Below are positions 21,095 through 31,918 of a stretch of DNA of 64,000 nt, in pieces; the first letter of the stretch is position 1; each line of letters opens with the position of its first letter. The notes under the pieces are model-generated. The model made no database searches. It saw only the letters and a list, made by a program, of their open reading frames with translations, and had not been told where the DNA came from. This stretch comes from Tetracentron sinense (Eukaryota > Streptophyta > Magnoliopsida > Trochodendrales > Trochodendraceae), in contig CM026570.1 of the NCBI GenBank assembly GCA_015143295.1, positions 24,497,250-24,561,249 of the forward strand, in the 5' to 3' direction. Made by a program: the position numbers and the translations under genes.

Positions 21095-21679
21095 CAGGAA
21101 GTCCAGAGATTCTCCCAAGAAAGGAATCATATTTATTCTTGTCCATCAACCATCTATCAGATGGAATGCTCCTGGATCCCTAAGGCCCTTCGTCAGATTG
21201 TTCAGGCGAAGGAGTAGATGGAGTATTTTCAGGTGAAGGAAGCCTCTCAGGAGATGCTGGAAATTGATCAGCTGGAGGAGTAGATGGCCTATACTCAGGT
21301 GATGGGGTCATGGTAAGAAAAGGTAAATCTTTAGAGGTCGACCCTTTACCAATGAATAGTGCAGAATAGGGAACTATTTCTATTCCGATTGCATCGGCAT
21401 CCTGGTCTTCTTCTTGGATGTGGAGTTCATGTATCACCCCAGAACTTTTCACCCTTAATGAATAGTGTTCTCATAACCAATTTGACCTTTTACGTAGTCC
21501 AATTAATAAATAAAAAAGAATTGGATGATTCTAAAATGTCAGAAATTTTCTCCTTCGAAAGATGAATCCAACGCAAGTTGAATCGTCAAAATCCGACGAA
21601 CGAGTAAAAAGTTATGACCAAAATACCGAAGTGAGAAAAATGAGAGAAAAATGCAAATGGGCAAAAACACAAGGAAATC

Positions 21680-21905
21680 AGTCGACCAAATTTGCTACCG
21701 GTCGACCGAACAGCCACCGGTTGATCGATACCCATTACCGATCGACCGAACATCGTACTAAATGAATGGGTTATTTTTCCAAAGAGGTCATTTTTAACCA
21801 GTCGACCGGTCATGCGGGATTTTTCCATTTTGGTCAGTTTTTGCCAAATTATTAAGGGTAAATGGGTCTTTTACCACCCCTTTTTCCTATTTAACCCAAA
21901 TTTCG
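21680..21905 (+). promoter_or_regulatory. U3 palindrome cluster and TATA box of the solo chromovirus LTR
   Basis: AGTCGACCA, ACCGGTCGACCGAAC, ACCGGTTGATCGAT, ACCGATCGACCGAAC and CAGTCGACCGGTC lie at 21680-21812, upstream of TATTTAA at about 21899. The motif type equals that of the copia LTRs in this window. Confidence 0.5.
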
Positions 21906-22762
21906 TGGGTTTGGGTCTTCACAAACCCTCAAGCAAATAATTTAGGGATTTTGGGAGAAAGGAGAAGGGAGGAGTTAGGGTTTTGGTTTTGGAGTAAAGG
22001 GAGCTCAAGCATTCTCAAGCAAGGGTCCTCCTCTACCATTTGGGGTTTCTAATTCAAGGTTGCTCTTCAAGATCAAGCATTGATCTTCAAGTGTGCTCTC
22101 TCCTCAAGCTTGAACTTCAAATCAAAGGGGTTTTCTTCCAATCAAGGAGTAATCCTCAAGGTTAGTACACCCTACTAACTCCCTTAGCAATAACCTAGAT
22201 TTCTTTACTGTAAATGATGATTTCTATCTTGTGTTCTCCCCTTTCTTTGAAATATGCTTTTTCCCTAAATATGAACAAGATAAGCAAGAGGTGTGGGTTG
22301 TATGGATGGATGTGGATGAGGCGATTGGATGCCATGATGTGTGATGTATTGTGGATGATGGAAAAATTGTGGAAGGGCCTTCTACAAATAGCGGATATAC
22401 CTTGATGTTTTGGTAAAATGTATGCACTAACAAGAGGAAAGGAATTGACTATGAAATGTTGCATGCCATGTGTTTGAATAAATGCCTAAATGAGAAATTC
22501 CCCAATCAATGAAGAATATGAAAACATGAATATGTGTTGTTTCCTTCAAATTCATAACCTTGATCAAATGCCATATAGATTATCTAAATTCTCACATGTT
22601 TATACTATGAATTGAAATGCTATGCATTATCCTTCATGTCATATTGTCATCATGATTACTACAAGTGCCACACACACCCACGCATGCATGCATGAATCAA
22701 CATTTTAAAGTACAAGTATTTGAATGAAACAAACAACAACAAGAATGTGATTCACGATATGA

Positions 22763-22935
22763 TTGATAAAGCCGGACATCGTGCCGGTCAAGGGTAGGAC
22801 ATATCCCTAGGATATGTCATACCTGGCTCACAAGGAAAACAAGCATGATTGATAAAGTTGGACATCGGGCCATTCAAGGGTAGGGCATATCGCAAGATAT
22901 GTCATGCCTAGCTCACAAGAAACAAGACAAGGAGG
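22763..22935 (+). repeat. two 85-bp tandem repeats inside the solo LTR
   Basis: ATTGATAAAGCCGGACATCG at 22763 recurs as ATTGATAAAGTTGGACATCG at about 22849, followed in both by AAGGGTAGG-CATATC and GATATGTCATRCCTRGCTCA. The CATATC...GATATG parts are themselves inverted repeats. Confidence 0.7.
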
Positions 22936-25900
22936 TTGCTGTACCCTTTTCTATACATATATATTTTGCTGAAGGGAATTTACATTCCCGGTTCACAAGT
23001 CGCTTCAAGGGCACTAACCTCTGGCTCACAAGTATACAAGCAAGTTAATTCAAGAACATGACAAGAACAAGCAAGACAAGACAAGCGTGTGTGATTCTTA
23101 CGAATGAGACCAAGACAAGAAACAAGTTTTCAAACATGACAAGCAAGTTTTGAAAGAAACACGAAAGGCTATTTTCAAGAATAAGACATGATTTTTAAGC
23201 ACGAGTTTTATCAGGTTTTTGCATTCATTCAAGCATGTCAAGATTATCATTTTGTTTTAATTTTAATGCTATTGTCATATGCTGCTATTAATTATTTTAA
23301 ATTGATGTGATTGACTATATCTTGTTACCTTGTGTGATGGTTATTGCTATTGTTAGCTAGTAGCTTGTACTTGCTGAGTATTTCATACTCAGCCGTACTT
23401 TTATGTTGGCAGGTACCGAGGAAGCCCTCAACCCCGAGCCTTGGGTTGAGGAAGAGTATGTTGAGGAGAGAAAGCCTCATATCCCGTTGCAGTTGCAAGA
23501 GAATAGAGATCGCGATGTCTGGCTATACCTAGATTACTATTGAGCATAGTGGGCTCAATAGTTCCTTTTTTGTATTTTGATATTTTCATAGGTGGGCTTG
23601 TCCACCTTTACCTTGATATATTTTGTATATATTCAATTGAAATATAGACCACCCTTTATAGTAAAGAAAATTTGGTTTACGCTTCCGCACTCATGTTTAG
23701 CTTCTGCACTTTGATTATTGTTGTTATTATATCATGTTGGCCTTGTTCATTACAGGATGGTTTGTCAGGTACGATTAGTCACCTCTAAAGTATCCCTTAA
23801 CTCCTAGGGGGTATTTTAGGACACGACAATTCAAGAGTATTCAACTCAGGTTGTTGAACAACCTCGATATTGACTCCAGCTTCAGGCACAGTCCCCGCAT
23901 CCGATTCAACATCAAGTTCAATATTGGCCTCGGTTTCAGGTCCTAGATCGACCTTAGTATCCATCCTAACCTCTAACCTTGCCTCGGTAGTTATTTCAGC
24001 CTTTGGCCCTACTCTAGCTTGCAGTTCTGAACTCACCACTGCCTCAATCCTTTCTTCAAACCTAATGTCAGCCATTATCTCTATTTCAACGGTAATGTTC
24101 GCGGACTCTTGTGTCACTTCAACTATGACTGGCCTTTCAAGATCAGCAGAGACTGCCTATTCTGTATCAAGAACTTCATTGACGGGATTAGTACTCGCTG
24201 TATTCACTATCACTACTGTCTCAATTCTTGCAGAACCAAAATCAATTGGTGCGGCCTTGGAAATAACTCTTACAGGTTGAATGAATTCTCCATCAGTCTT
24301 CGAGCCAGAGGATTATCCAATTTTCAAGGCACGCTTCTTAGCTTTCCTTACAGCTTGCTGGGCTCGTATAGAAAGTAGAGCGGCTTCAGCTGTTTGAGCT
24401 TCCAAGAGTAGATGCACTTTTAACTCTTTGGCTTTACGAGCTTCTTCTAGTGCAGCCGCCAAACGATCTCCATAAGGACTCGGGCTTACAAAAGCATCCT
24501 GATCATTATCAATAAATTCGTCTGAAAGTTGATCAGGAGTGGATTGATGATCCATGTAAGCTAGTGAGTCAGCATTGTCATCAACATTATCGGTCGGATT
24601 AACCACAACGGTCTCACCCAACCCTTCTAAAATACGAGGTCGAACAGCCACCCCAACAATGGTCACAGCCGAAGGATCTTCCGGATGAATAATAAATTTT
24701 GTGGTACCACAACGTCCTTCATACTGTCCTTAAAATTCCCAGCATCAGCATAGATGGGTATATCATGTTCGACCGCAAGGGAAGTTATCTTGGCCATTTA
24801 GATCTCATCTTCAGTCAATTCTATAATAGGAGATGGGCTTCTTTGAATGCGCTTGCCTTTCCCCTTGGGAGCTGTTCTAGTCCTCGGATGTTTATGGGCG
24901 GTGGCAGTTGTCTTGTGTCTTTTAGCAGGTGCTTTGGCCCTTGATGGTTCTTTCCTCTTTCTAGCACCAAGTGCTTGAGTAGGAGCAGGTCCACCAGCCT
25001 CGGCAGTAGCAACAACAATCCTTGCCAGATGTTCTTTCACAACCACAATCGGAATATCAAGGCCGCCATACTTTAAATAGGCAGAGGTGCAATTTAGCCA
25101 CCATGTAGAAAACCTTAACGAAGGTCGACCTTCCTGCGTTTGAGAGGGAATGAAGAATCTTGAGCGAGTGTTAACACATATCAAATGATTCCACTCTCAT
25201 TTGATTTGATGAAAATCAGCCAAAGTGCGATCAACAGCCTCTAATGTAGGTGGTTTTGCTTGGTCATACCCAAATTGCCGGCCAAACCTGCTCAGGTAGT
25301 AAGGTTCCACGAAGCATTCCTTACCGAGATGCCACACAAGCTTAGCTAGATGAAGGTTTATCATCATCAAAAAATCCCTACCGGAATAGCCCAGGCTCAT
25401 GTCATCTACCAGATAATCGTTCCCAGCCAGCTCAGAAGCTCCTTTGAAAGGACGAGCTCTGTAAAGAGTAGGAGCGGCGAACATGTGTTTGATTGTCTCC
25501 CAAGAGCGATACTTGGCCGGCGTTTGATTGGCTATGTAGACCAAGTATGATAGATCCATCTCGACTTCGGTAGTTATCCACCTCGGGTTAAAAGAAGCAA
25601 AATATTGACCAATCCAACTGAACAGGTACTAGAAGGGGGCTTGAGCTAGTTGATGACCCGGGTATTTGCTCTGGGCGATGACTCTCATTTCTCTATATAA
25701 TGATGCCATCATCGGGATGAGTAGACAATGCTTTATGCCAATCGCCATTCTTCCAGCCACCACAAATGTTTCGGGGTAGATTACTTCTCCTCTGCTAGAA
25801 GGTAGGACAAAACTGCACAACCAGCAGGACAAGAAGGCAGTCAGATAACCTTCTCTGCTGACCCCATCACTGGTCTTGATCTCCGAATTTCTGATTTCTT

Positions 25901-26899
25901 CATTTGAGGGAGTGATGTAAGTCGGTTTGGAATATTCATATGGCTCTCCCTTGAAGAAATATTCTAGCCATTGCTTTAAAGTAATGTGCTCACTTTGCGT
26001 GCCTTCGCACCTTTGCTCGGCATTTCTTCTTCGATTTCCTCTTCAGTGGCGGGAGACTTGCCTTTATCAGTAGGGGGTGTTGCTCTATCCAAGATTGCTT
26101 TCAAAAGGGCATTGTAAACCCTATATAGTTCTCGGGTGCAAGGAAGGACATTCTCTGAATACAGAACGTTGTTGAAATGATTGAATTCGTCATAAACGGC
26201 TCCGGTGACCGGTAGCCCTGAGATGTGGTTCATCACATGCATCGAAAGTCCGATCTCCCCCCTGGCCATGTGAAAGGTATTGGTCTCAGCACACCAGCGG
26301 TTGAGAAGGCTGCGAAATAGAAAGGGGTCCCGCTTTATTCATATCTGGCGAGCCCCACTGCGCCCTGAATGCTAAGAGCTGTCAACTCATCACAAAAGCG
26401 TACATACACGTCGTGAACCCATGATGGCCATAAAGTTCTGCCATCGACAGTGGAGCAACTCCTGACGACCATAGAAGTATCCCAGCAAATGTCGTCAGTC
26501 GGGCTCATCAAGATCGGGAAGACTTCCTTCAATACCCTCTCCGGGTCTTCGCCTGTTGGGTCTATTGCAGCTTAAGAAGGTATCAGATAACTTCCATCAA
26601 AGACTAATATGTTGCCTATTAGACCTTTCTTGGCATCCTAAATGCATACGGGTATTCTTCCACGAAGTATCCATTCTCTTGAATCTGTGACGAGAAGCGG
26701 CTCGACGTCCTCTACCCCGAATTCTCCCATGATCTCCAGTTGGCGATTCAGACTCACCCTATTTTTGTCATCTTTATCAATGTCAACTTGATGAAGGTTC
26801 TCAGTTCCATGAAAGTATCTCGGTGCTCCAGCCATTCTGCAAAAGAAAAAGACAGAACATGCAAAATGATTCAATTCAAAGGAATTAAACAAAATTATG

Positions 26900-27302
26900 A
26901 ATTTCAAATTAAATGGTCAAAAGTAGGCCTTTAGATAGGAGTATACACATGTCCTGATAATTTGCCTAAAAAAATGGTAATCACCCGACAAATGCCCATG
27001 GGTATATATCATGGCAAATGTCTAAGGACAAATGCTAAGGATGAGATCCGTGGATAAGTCCACTGATAGGGTTTCTGATTCAAGGATTAAGGTCCTGTGA
27101 ATAGCCCATCTGTGGAAAATATCCACGAATATTCAAAATTTCCAAGGAAAAAAGTCCATGAAGGATAAGTGAATCCGTGGATAAGTCCACGGATGGACTG
27201 TTTGTTGAGTCAAAGCTTCATAACCTATGGATAGCCCATCCGTGAGGAATATGCCATGGATACTCAAAATTTCCACGGATAAGATTCTGTGAAAATTAAG
27301 TG
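26900..27302. repeat. repeat-rich segment upstream of the PMD gene, with palindromes
   Basis: No gene is visible. Diverged units of about 125 bp contain ATCCGTGGATAAGTCCAC (27046 and 27173) and AATTTCCACGGATAAG. The second copy is a perfect hairpin, ATCCGTGGA-TAAG-TCCACGGAT. It may be the start of gypsy A's 3' LTR or the promoter region of the antisense gene. It ends abruptly at the chromovirus remnant. Confidence 0.45.
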
Positions 27303-28269
27303 TGTCACGACCAAAAACCCACCCTAGGAGTTAGAGTGAATCTTGGACGACTTATCATGACCTACTTGACTTGCTTGACAAACCATCCTACAAAACACGT
27401 GGAGCATATACAATAAAGGACAAAATAGCAGAAGCATAAACTAATATGGCACAACGGAAGTCTAGCCAAAACCTCTATGTATATACATGATCCAAGTTTG
27501 TACAAAAGAGAAATCAAAAGAAAGAAGGTGCGGACATGCCCGTCAAAATACATGGGTATAAATCTCTTATGCTCACCCACACTCAGAATCTACCACCTAA
27601 TAATGGCCCTCTACATGAGGCTCCTCCGCAGGGACCTCCTCGATGTACTCCTCCTCCACCCATGGGCCAGGAGCACAAATGTCAAAAGGAGAAACTGTTC
27701 CACTAACACCTGCCGACATAAGACGTACGGTTGAGCATGGAATACTCAGCGGTTACCAAATACTAACCAATAGTCATAGCAACATAATAATGGAAATAAA
27801 GCGGAAACAGTTCATATCATAACATGAAGATAAATAGTTTATATTTCATGCTTGCTGTTAGCACCCCAATTTTCTATTTCCATACCTTTAAAAATCTCTT
27901 TCTCTGTGCTTCGATTTTTAGAAACGCCACTGAGGTAAAAAATGACCAAAATGCCCCTGGAGTTCAAAATGACCAAAATACCCCTGCAAATTTCTGAAAA
28001 ACTCACATTTTATCTAAAATATTTTTTTGGATTTTATCAATTCAATTTCGGCTATTTTTGGAATCAAATCGAGCCTAAAATGGTAAAAATGACCAAATTG
28101 ACCCTGGAGTTCAAAATGACCAAAATGCATCTATAATTTTCTGAAAATGTGACTTTTTTCTAAAATATTTTTCTGGATTTTATCAATTAAATTTTGGCTA
28201 TTTCTAGGCTCAAATCGGATTTAAAACGAGAAATCGATTTTTCGGCAAATCGAAGAGTGACGCGCGCTG

Positions 28270-28412
28270 CCAAAAGAATATTCCTTGGAATATCCTAAGA
28301 ATATTCCTTAGGATATTTCTTATAATATCCTAAGGAATATTCCTTAGAATATTCCTTTGAAAAATATCCTAAAGAATATTCCTTGGAATATCCCTTTTCA
28401 AAACCTATAAAT
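28270..28412 (+). promoter_or_regulatory. palindromic AT-rich array and TATA box
   Basis: Interlocking inverted copies of AAGAATATTCCTTGGAATAT and CCTAAGGAATATTCC fill 28275-28390; a CTATAAATA box follows at about 28405. The palindromes stand 15-130 bp upstream of TATA, the same layout as in the copia and chromovirus LTRs here, with a different sequence. Confidence 0.55.
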
Positions 28413-28669
28413 ACTCACCTTCTCTTCTTAATTTTTCACTCATCCCCTCTCCTTTCCTCTCTTCTCTCTCCTCTTTCAAAAATCTCTCTTTAGCGTTTGG
28501 CGATCCTGGAATTTTGATTTCAAAGAATCATTCTCGGGAGCACTTATTTCAGAGACCCTTTTGGGTTTCCCAGAAGGTAAAATCTCGCCGAACTCTGTCT
28601 TTTTTACTCTTTTATCAGTTCTTAAATTGCTTTATCGCTTTTAAATACTTAAATTGCTTGCCAAACATA

Positions 28670-29010
28670 CCCTATCGAACCCCTGTCCAAATCCCGGTTC
28701 AAAATTAACCTCATCTAGTTTAACCCTTGCCCAAATTCCAGTTCAAATATAGTCTCACCTAATCGAACCCCTGCCCAAATTCCAATTCAAACCTAGCCTC
28801 GCCTAGTCGAACCTCTGCCCAAATCTCGGTTCAAAACTAACCTTTTCTAGTCGAACCTCTGCCCAAAAACCCTGGTTAAATCCTAGTTAAACCAAAGCTT
28901 AATCCTAGTTAAGCCCTAGCTAAAACCTAGCTTAACCCTAGCTAAATTCCCTAAACCCTACCTACTTAGTCGAACCCTTGTCCAAACCTCGGTTCAAAAA
29001 CCTATTCAAG
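28670..29010 (+). repeat. diverged tandem repeats in the solo LTR
   Basis: About six units of 50-65 bp on the pattern CTAGTCGAACCCCTGCCCAA-ATTCCGGTTCAAA, grading into AACCCTAGTTAA repeats. They are non-coding. Confidence 0.7.
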
Positions 29011-29192
29011 AACCCACCCCTTGGCTCCCCGGAATGAGCTTAAACTGTCCCATCGCTCCTCAGCACGAGCTTAAAAGGCCATTTCGCTCCCAAACCAGTG
29101 AAAACAATCAAACCATCAAATAAAACTATTCAATCAAATCAAACCATCAAACCATCAATCAAACCAAATTAAGCCATCCATCAATCCCATTC

Positions 29193-29238
29193 GGAACTAC
29201 GTGCGGCTTGATTCCACCGACAGTGGATACGTAGGCAA
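29193..29238 (+). other. two-stem hairpin motif, copy 3
   Basis: CTACGT (29197-29202) pairs with ACGTAG (29229-29234); inner CCAC (29214-29217) pairs with GTGG (29223-29226) around loop CGACA. Confidence 0.6.
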
Positions 29239-29422
29239 CCCTGATCGGGTTCAACTCCCCCTAGGATAGAATCCCTATTCCATTTCTACCCTGTTCATCT
29301 CAATTCATTTTTTTAGTTAATATTACATTGCTCAGCATATAGATCAAATTGCAAGCTTCTTTATGGTTTCCTTTATTTAATTCAGACTTAGGAGTAGGTA
29401 ACCATCTTTGAATGGGAGTTTA

Positions 29423-29443
29423 GGGGTGCCTAACACCTTCCCC
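29423..29443 (+). other. GGTG-CCTAA-CACC hairpin, copy 1
   Basis: GGGGTGCCTAACACC followed by TTCCCC folds as GGTG/CACC with loop CCTAA, or as GGGG/CCCC over the whole. It is also found at 39751 and 50684, each time near an LTR 3' end. Confidence 0.55.
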
Positions 29444-29829
29444 TAATTCAACTGAATCCCTTACCTTGACATCTAACTTCTAGACTATGCCTTATCCAAC
29501 CATTTTAAGGACCTATTTCTCTCAGAATTAGATAGGTGGCGACTCACAACCTAATTGCAATTTATCGTTGTTCCTTATTGGAGTCACCCTGATCGGAAAC
29601 GGACGGTTAAAATTAAGGTACTCCCACTTGCATCACATCAAAGCCGAGAAAACTCTTGAAATCATCGTGTGCTTGACTTGACTTCAAATACTCTTTTCGT
29701 GTTTGAAAAATTTTCTTGTCATGTTATGTCTTACTTGTCTAGTCGGGTCATGCTTGTCTTGTCATGTGTGTCATGTCGTGTCATGCATGTCATGCCATAA
29801 AATTAAAATGTTTATGCTTGCTTGGAATT

Positions 29830-30707
29830 TAAACATGCTTTTCAACTTGGGATGTTAGTGGCCTTGAACAAATTGAAGGGAGGGTGGTGTAAACCCCCCT
29901 CTTTTGAGAAATATGGTACCGCCTTCTCTGTATCATTTCCTTGCTTGTTCTCTTCAAACTTTCTTTTCTTATTCCAGTCTCCCGATGATTTATTATCCCA
30001 AGTCCTCTCGACGGTTTTATTCCCTTTGCCATCACTAGGCTTTTGGAATTCCTCATGGACTCTTTCAATCTTCAAAGCCCTATCCAAAATATCTATAAAC
30101 GACTTAAATCGCTAAACTGCTAACTTTCCTTGAATTGCAGTCTTCAATCATTCTTCAAACTTATCTATTCTCCATTGATCATCTTCCACCAATCATGGTG
30201 CAAACCTCGAAAGTTCATTAAATTTTTACTTGTACTCACTCACAGTTAGACTCCCTTGTGTGAGTTGAAGAAATTCATTCTCTTTTCTCTTCTTCATAGC
30301 AGATGAAAAATACTTTTCATAAAATAATTCAGTAAATCTAACCCATGGAATAGGCCTAAGGTTCTTTGGGATAGTTCTCTCAACTTTTATCCACTAGTGT
30401 TCAGCCTCTCCTTCTAACATAAACACAGCTAACTCGGACTTGTTTTCCTCAACACAGGCCATTGCCCTACAAATTTTCTCAATACCTCGAATCCATTTTT
30501 CTGCTACTAAGGGATCGGTAGCACCAGAAAATGTTGGTGGCCTCAATCTCTTGAATTGCTCTAACCGGTTTCCATTTCTTTAGTTCAAGGGTGGTACAAT
30601 AGGAGCATCATCAGATTCTGCTGTTGTTGTATCAAGTTTGCTAGGGCTGTTATGGCTTCAAAGGCTCCAACTAAGGTGTTGTTGTTGGGGGATCTCCTAA
30701 GCGGCAT
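29830..30707 (-). pseudogene. chromovirus gag fragment
   Basis: Begins MPLRRSPNNNTLVGAFEAIT (ATG at 30707), a usual chromovirus gag start. Readable pieces follow: FEVLRKFVGQWPVLRK-like and PRTLGLFHGLDLLNYFMKSI sequence (the retrotransposon gag domain, shifted in frame), then FIDILDRALKIERVHEEFQK and a basic tail to about 29842. Six or more stops and several frameshifts are present. Zinc knuckle, protease and pol are absent; the sequence passes directly into LTR. It would have formed the capsid. Confidence 0.65.
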
Positions 30708-30859
30708 GTTTTCCAATTTAAAACAATAATATAATAACTTGAAAACACAAACAATCAAGCAAACAATTCATCCAAAAATCATGATATATAATTTAGATAA
30801 TACATTTATTGAAAGATAAACTTCAAACTTATATCATTAATTCTTAACCTGCGCTAAGG

Positions 30860-31918
30860 CTACCCCTAAAACCCTGCTTGAACTTTCGGAAGTTGGGTAT
30901 GACTCAAAAAAGGAAGAGGAGCCACCTCAAGAGATTTTGGACCTCCTCGAGCACAGTGAAGGGATCCTACAGTCAAACATCGAGGACACTGAGACCATAA
31001 ACCTCGGTTCTGAAGACAACCCCCAGCTTGTCAAGATCGGCACAATCATGAGCCCGTAGCAGAGAACAGACATGATCAACTTTCTGAAGAGCTACAATGA
31101 CGTCTTCGCCTGGTCATATGCAGATATGCCCGGCCTAGATCTAACATTGGTGGTACACAGACTGCCCCTAAATCCTGAAGTCAGACCAGTTAAGCAGAAA
31201 CTGAGATGGATGAGGCTCGAATGGTCACAGAAGGTCAAAAAAGAGATAGAAAAGCAGATCAAAGCAGGCTTCTTGACAGTAGCAACCTACCCTAAATGGT
31301 TAGCTAACATCGTACCGTTACCAAAGAAGGATGACAAAGTCAGAATGTGCATCGATTACCGAAATCTGAACAAGGCGAGCCCTAAGACAGCTTCCCTCTC
31401 TGACATATCGACATCTTGGTCGAAAATACAGCAGGGCATGAGACACTCTCATTCATGGATAGTTTCTTCGTATACAACCAGATCAGAATAACGGAAGAAG
31501 ACATGGAGAAGACTTCCTTCATTACACCTTGGGGCACATTCTGCTACAAGGTCATGCCCTTTGGGCTCAAGAATCAGGGGCAACTTACCAGAGGGCCATG
31601 ACAGCACTATTCCACGTTATGATCCACAAGTAAGCTGAAATCTACGTGGATGACATGATCGTCAAATCACCTACTGCCAGGAAGCACCCTGAAGACCTGA
31701 AAAGACTATGTGATAGACTCAGAGAGTTTGGCCTGTGGCTAAATCCAGCCAAATGTGTCTTTGGAGCCTCATTAGGAAAGTTCTTCGGCTTCATAGTCAG
31801 CAATAGAGACATCGAAATCAATCTAGATAAAGCCAGAGCTATCATCGAAATGCCAACACCCCAAACTGAAAAGGAAATCTACGGGTTCCTCGGTAGAATT
31901 CAGTACATTAGTCGATAA
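30860..31918 (+). pseudogene. gypsy D reverse transcriptase
   Basis: Reads FLKSYNDVFAWSYADMPGLD, then HRLPLNPEVRPVKQKLRWMR, KWLANIVPLPKKDDKVRMCI with DYRNLNKASPK, and after a frameshift LSFMDSFFVYNQIRITEEDM, FCYKVMPFGLKN and YVDD at 31642-31653, followed by CVFGASLGKFFGFIVSNRDI. Upstream (30860-31050) an acidic linker (EDTETINLGSEDNPQLVKIG) precedes a stop at about 31057. At least two frameshifts and two stops are present. Lineage is set by the second RNase H downstream. Confidence 0.8.

Larger units (their letters stand above)
21430..23828 (+). repeat. solo chromovirus-type LTR inserted in the PMD gene
   Basis: Runs 2399 bp from TGTATCACCCC to GGACACGACA. The flanks are GTTCA (21425-21429) and ATTCA (23829-23833), a 4/5 target duplication. 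Joining the flanks restores the reading frame of the PMD gene. It carries a palindrome cluster, a TATTTAA box at about 21899, internal 85-bp repeats and the CTGAGTATTTCATACTCAG inverted repeat near 23374. Its end resembles (reverse complement) the starts of 27303 and 41387, so all three belong to one LTR family. Confidence 0.8.
20163..26835 (-). pseudogene. antisense plant-mobile-domain (PMD) gene of gypsy A
   Basis: Opposite to pol, near the 3' end of the element. The start is MAGAPRYFHGTENLHQVDID (ATG at 26835), preceded by a splice-acceptor-like TTTTCTTTTGCAG. The PMD (aminotransferase-like) domain reads RWCAETNTFHMARGEIGLSM, then NHISGLPVTGAVYDEFNHF, FVVAGRMAIGIKHCLLIPMM, and MDLSYLVYIANQTPAKYRSW with LHLAKLVWHLGKECFVEPYY. 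A basic, low-complexity tract (KRKEPSRAKAPAKRHK) and a Pro/Ser-rich part follow, then exon 2 with a coiled coil and Asn-Val-Asn-Pro/His repeats ending at 20163. At least six stops, frameshifts near 26300 and 24690, and a solo LTR at 21430-23828 break it. PMD proteins act in plant development and silencing; the role in transposons is unknown. Confidence 0.75.
2540..27302 (+). mobile_element. Ty3/gypsy Tat-lineage element A, decayed, with two nested insertions
   Basis: A plus-strand element reading, in order: protease, linker, RT, RNase H, archaeal-type RNase H, integrase, repeat-rich 3' region, and an antisense PMD gene. The second RNase H and the antisense 3' gene are marks of the Tat lineage. 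The 5' LTR, primer site and gag are gone; the left edge near 2540 is a junction with a copia scrap. The integrase gene is split by copia C (7079-17872) and the antisense gene by a solo LTR (21430-23828). The right end is cut by the chromovirus remnant at 27303. Many stops and frameshifts show it is old. Confidence 0.8.
27856..29626 (+). repeat. solo Tat-type gypsy LTR with TSD CTTGC
   Basis: Runs 1771 bp from TGTTAGCACCCC to GGTACTCCCA, flanked by CTTGC at 27851-27855 and 29627-29631. It contains a palindrome-rich AT segment before a TATAAATA box (28406), diverged CGAACCYYTGCCCAAAT repeats (28670-29010), the CTACGT hairpin (29193), the GGGTGCCTAACACC hairpin (29423) and a GGTGGCGACTC segment near its end. 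These mark it as a Tat-type LTR of a family different from element D. Confidence 0.9.
27303..30840 (-). mobile_element. chromovirus-type gypsy remnant: gag joined to 3' LTR
   Basis: In minus sense it holds a 5' leader (30840-30708), a decayed gag (30707-29830) and then, with pol deleted, the distal part of an LTR (29825-27303). That LTR ends at TGTCACGACC (plus strand) and is split by a solo LTR at 27856-29626. The LTR parts match 21430-23828 read in reverse (for example the CATGACAAGCAAG-type stretch at 29700-29800). Confidence 0.65.

Noticed and set aside
22214-22464. Overlapping small frames on both strands
   Set aside because: Within the R/U5 part of the solo chromovirus LTR; no conserved domain and opposite-strand overlap.
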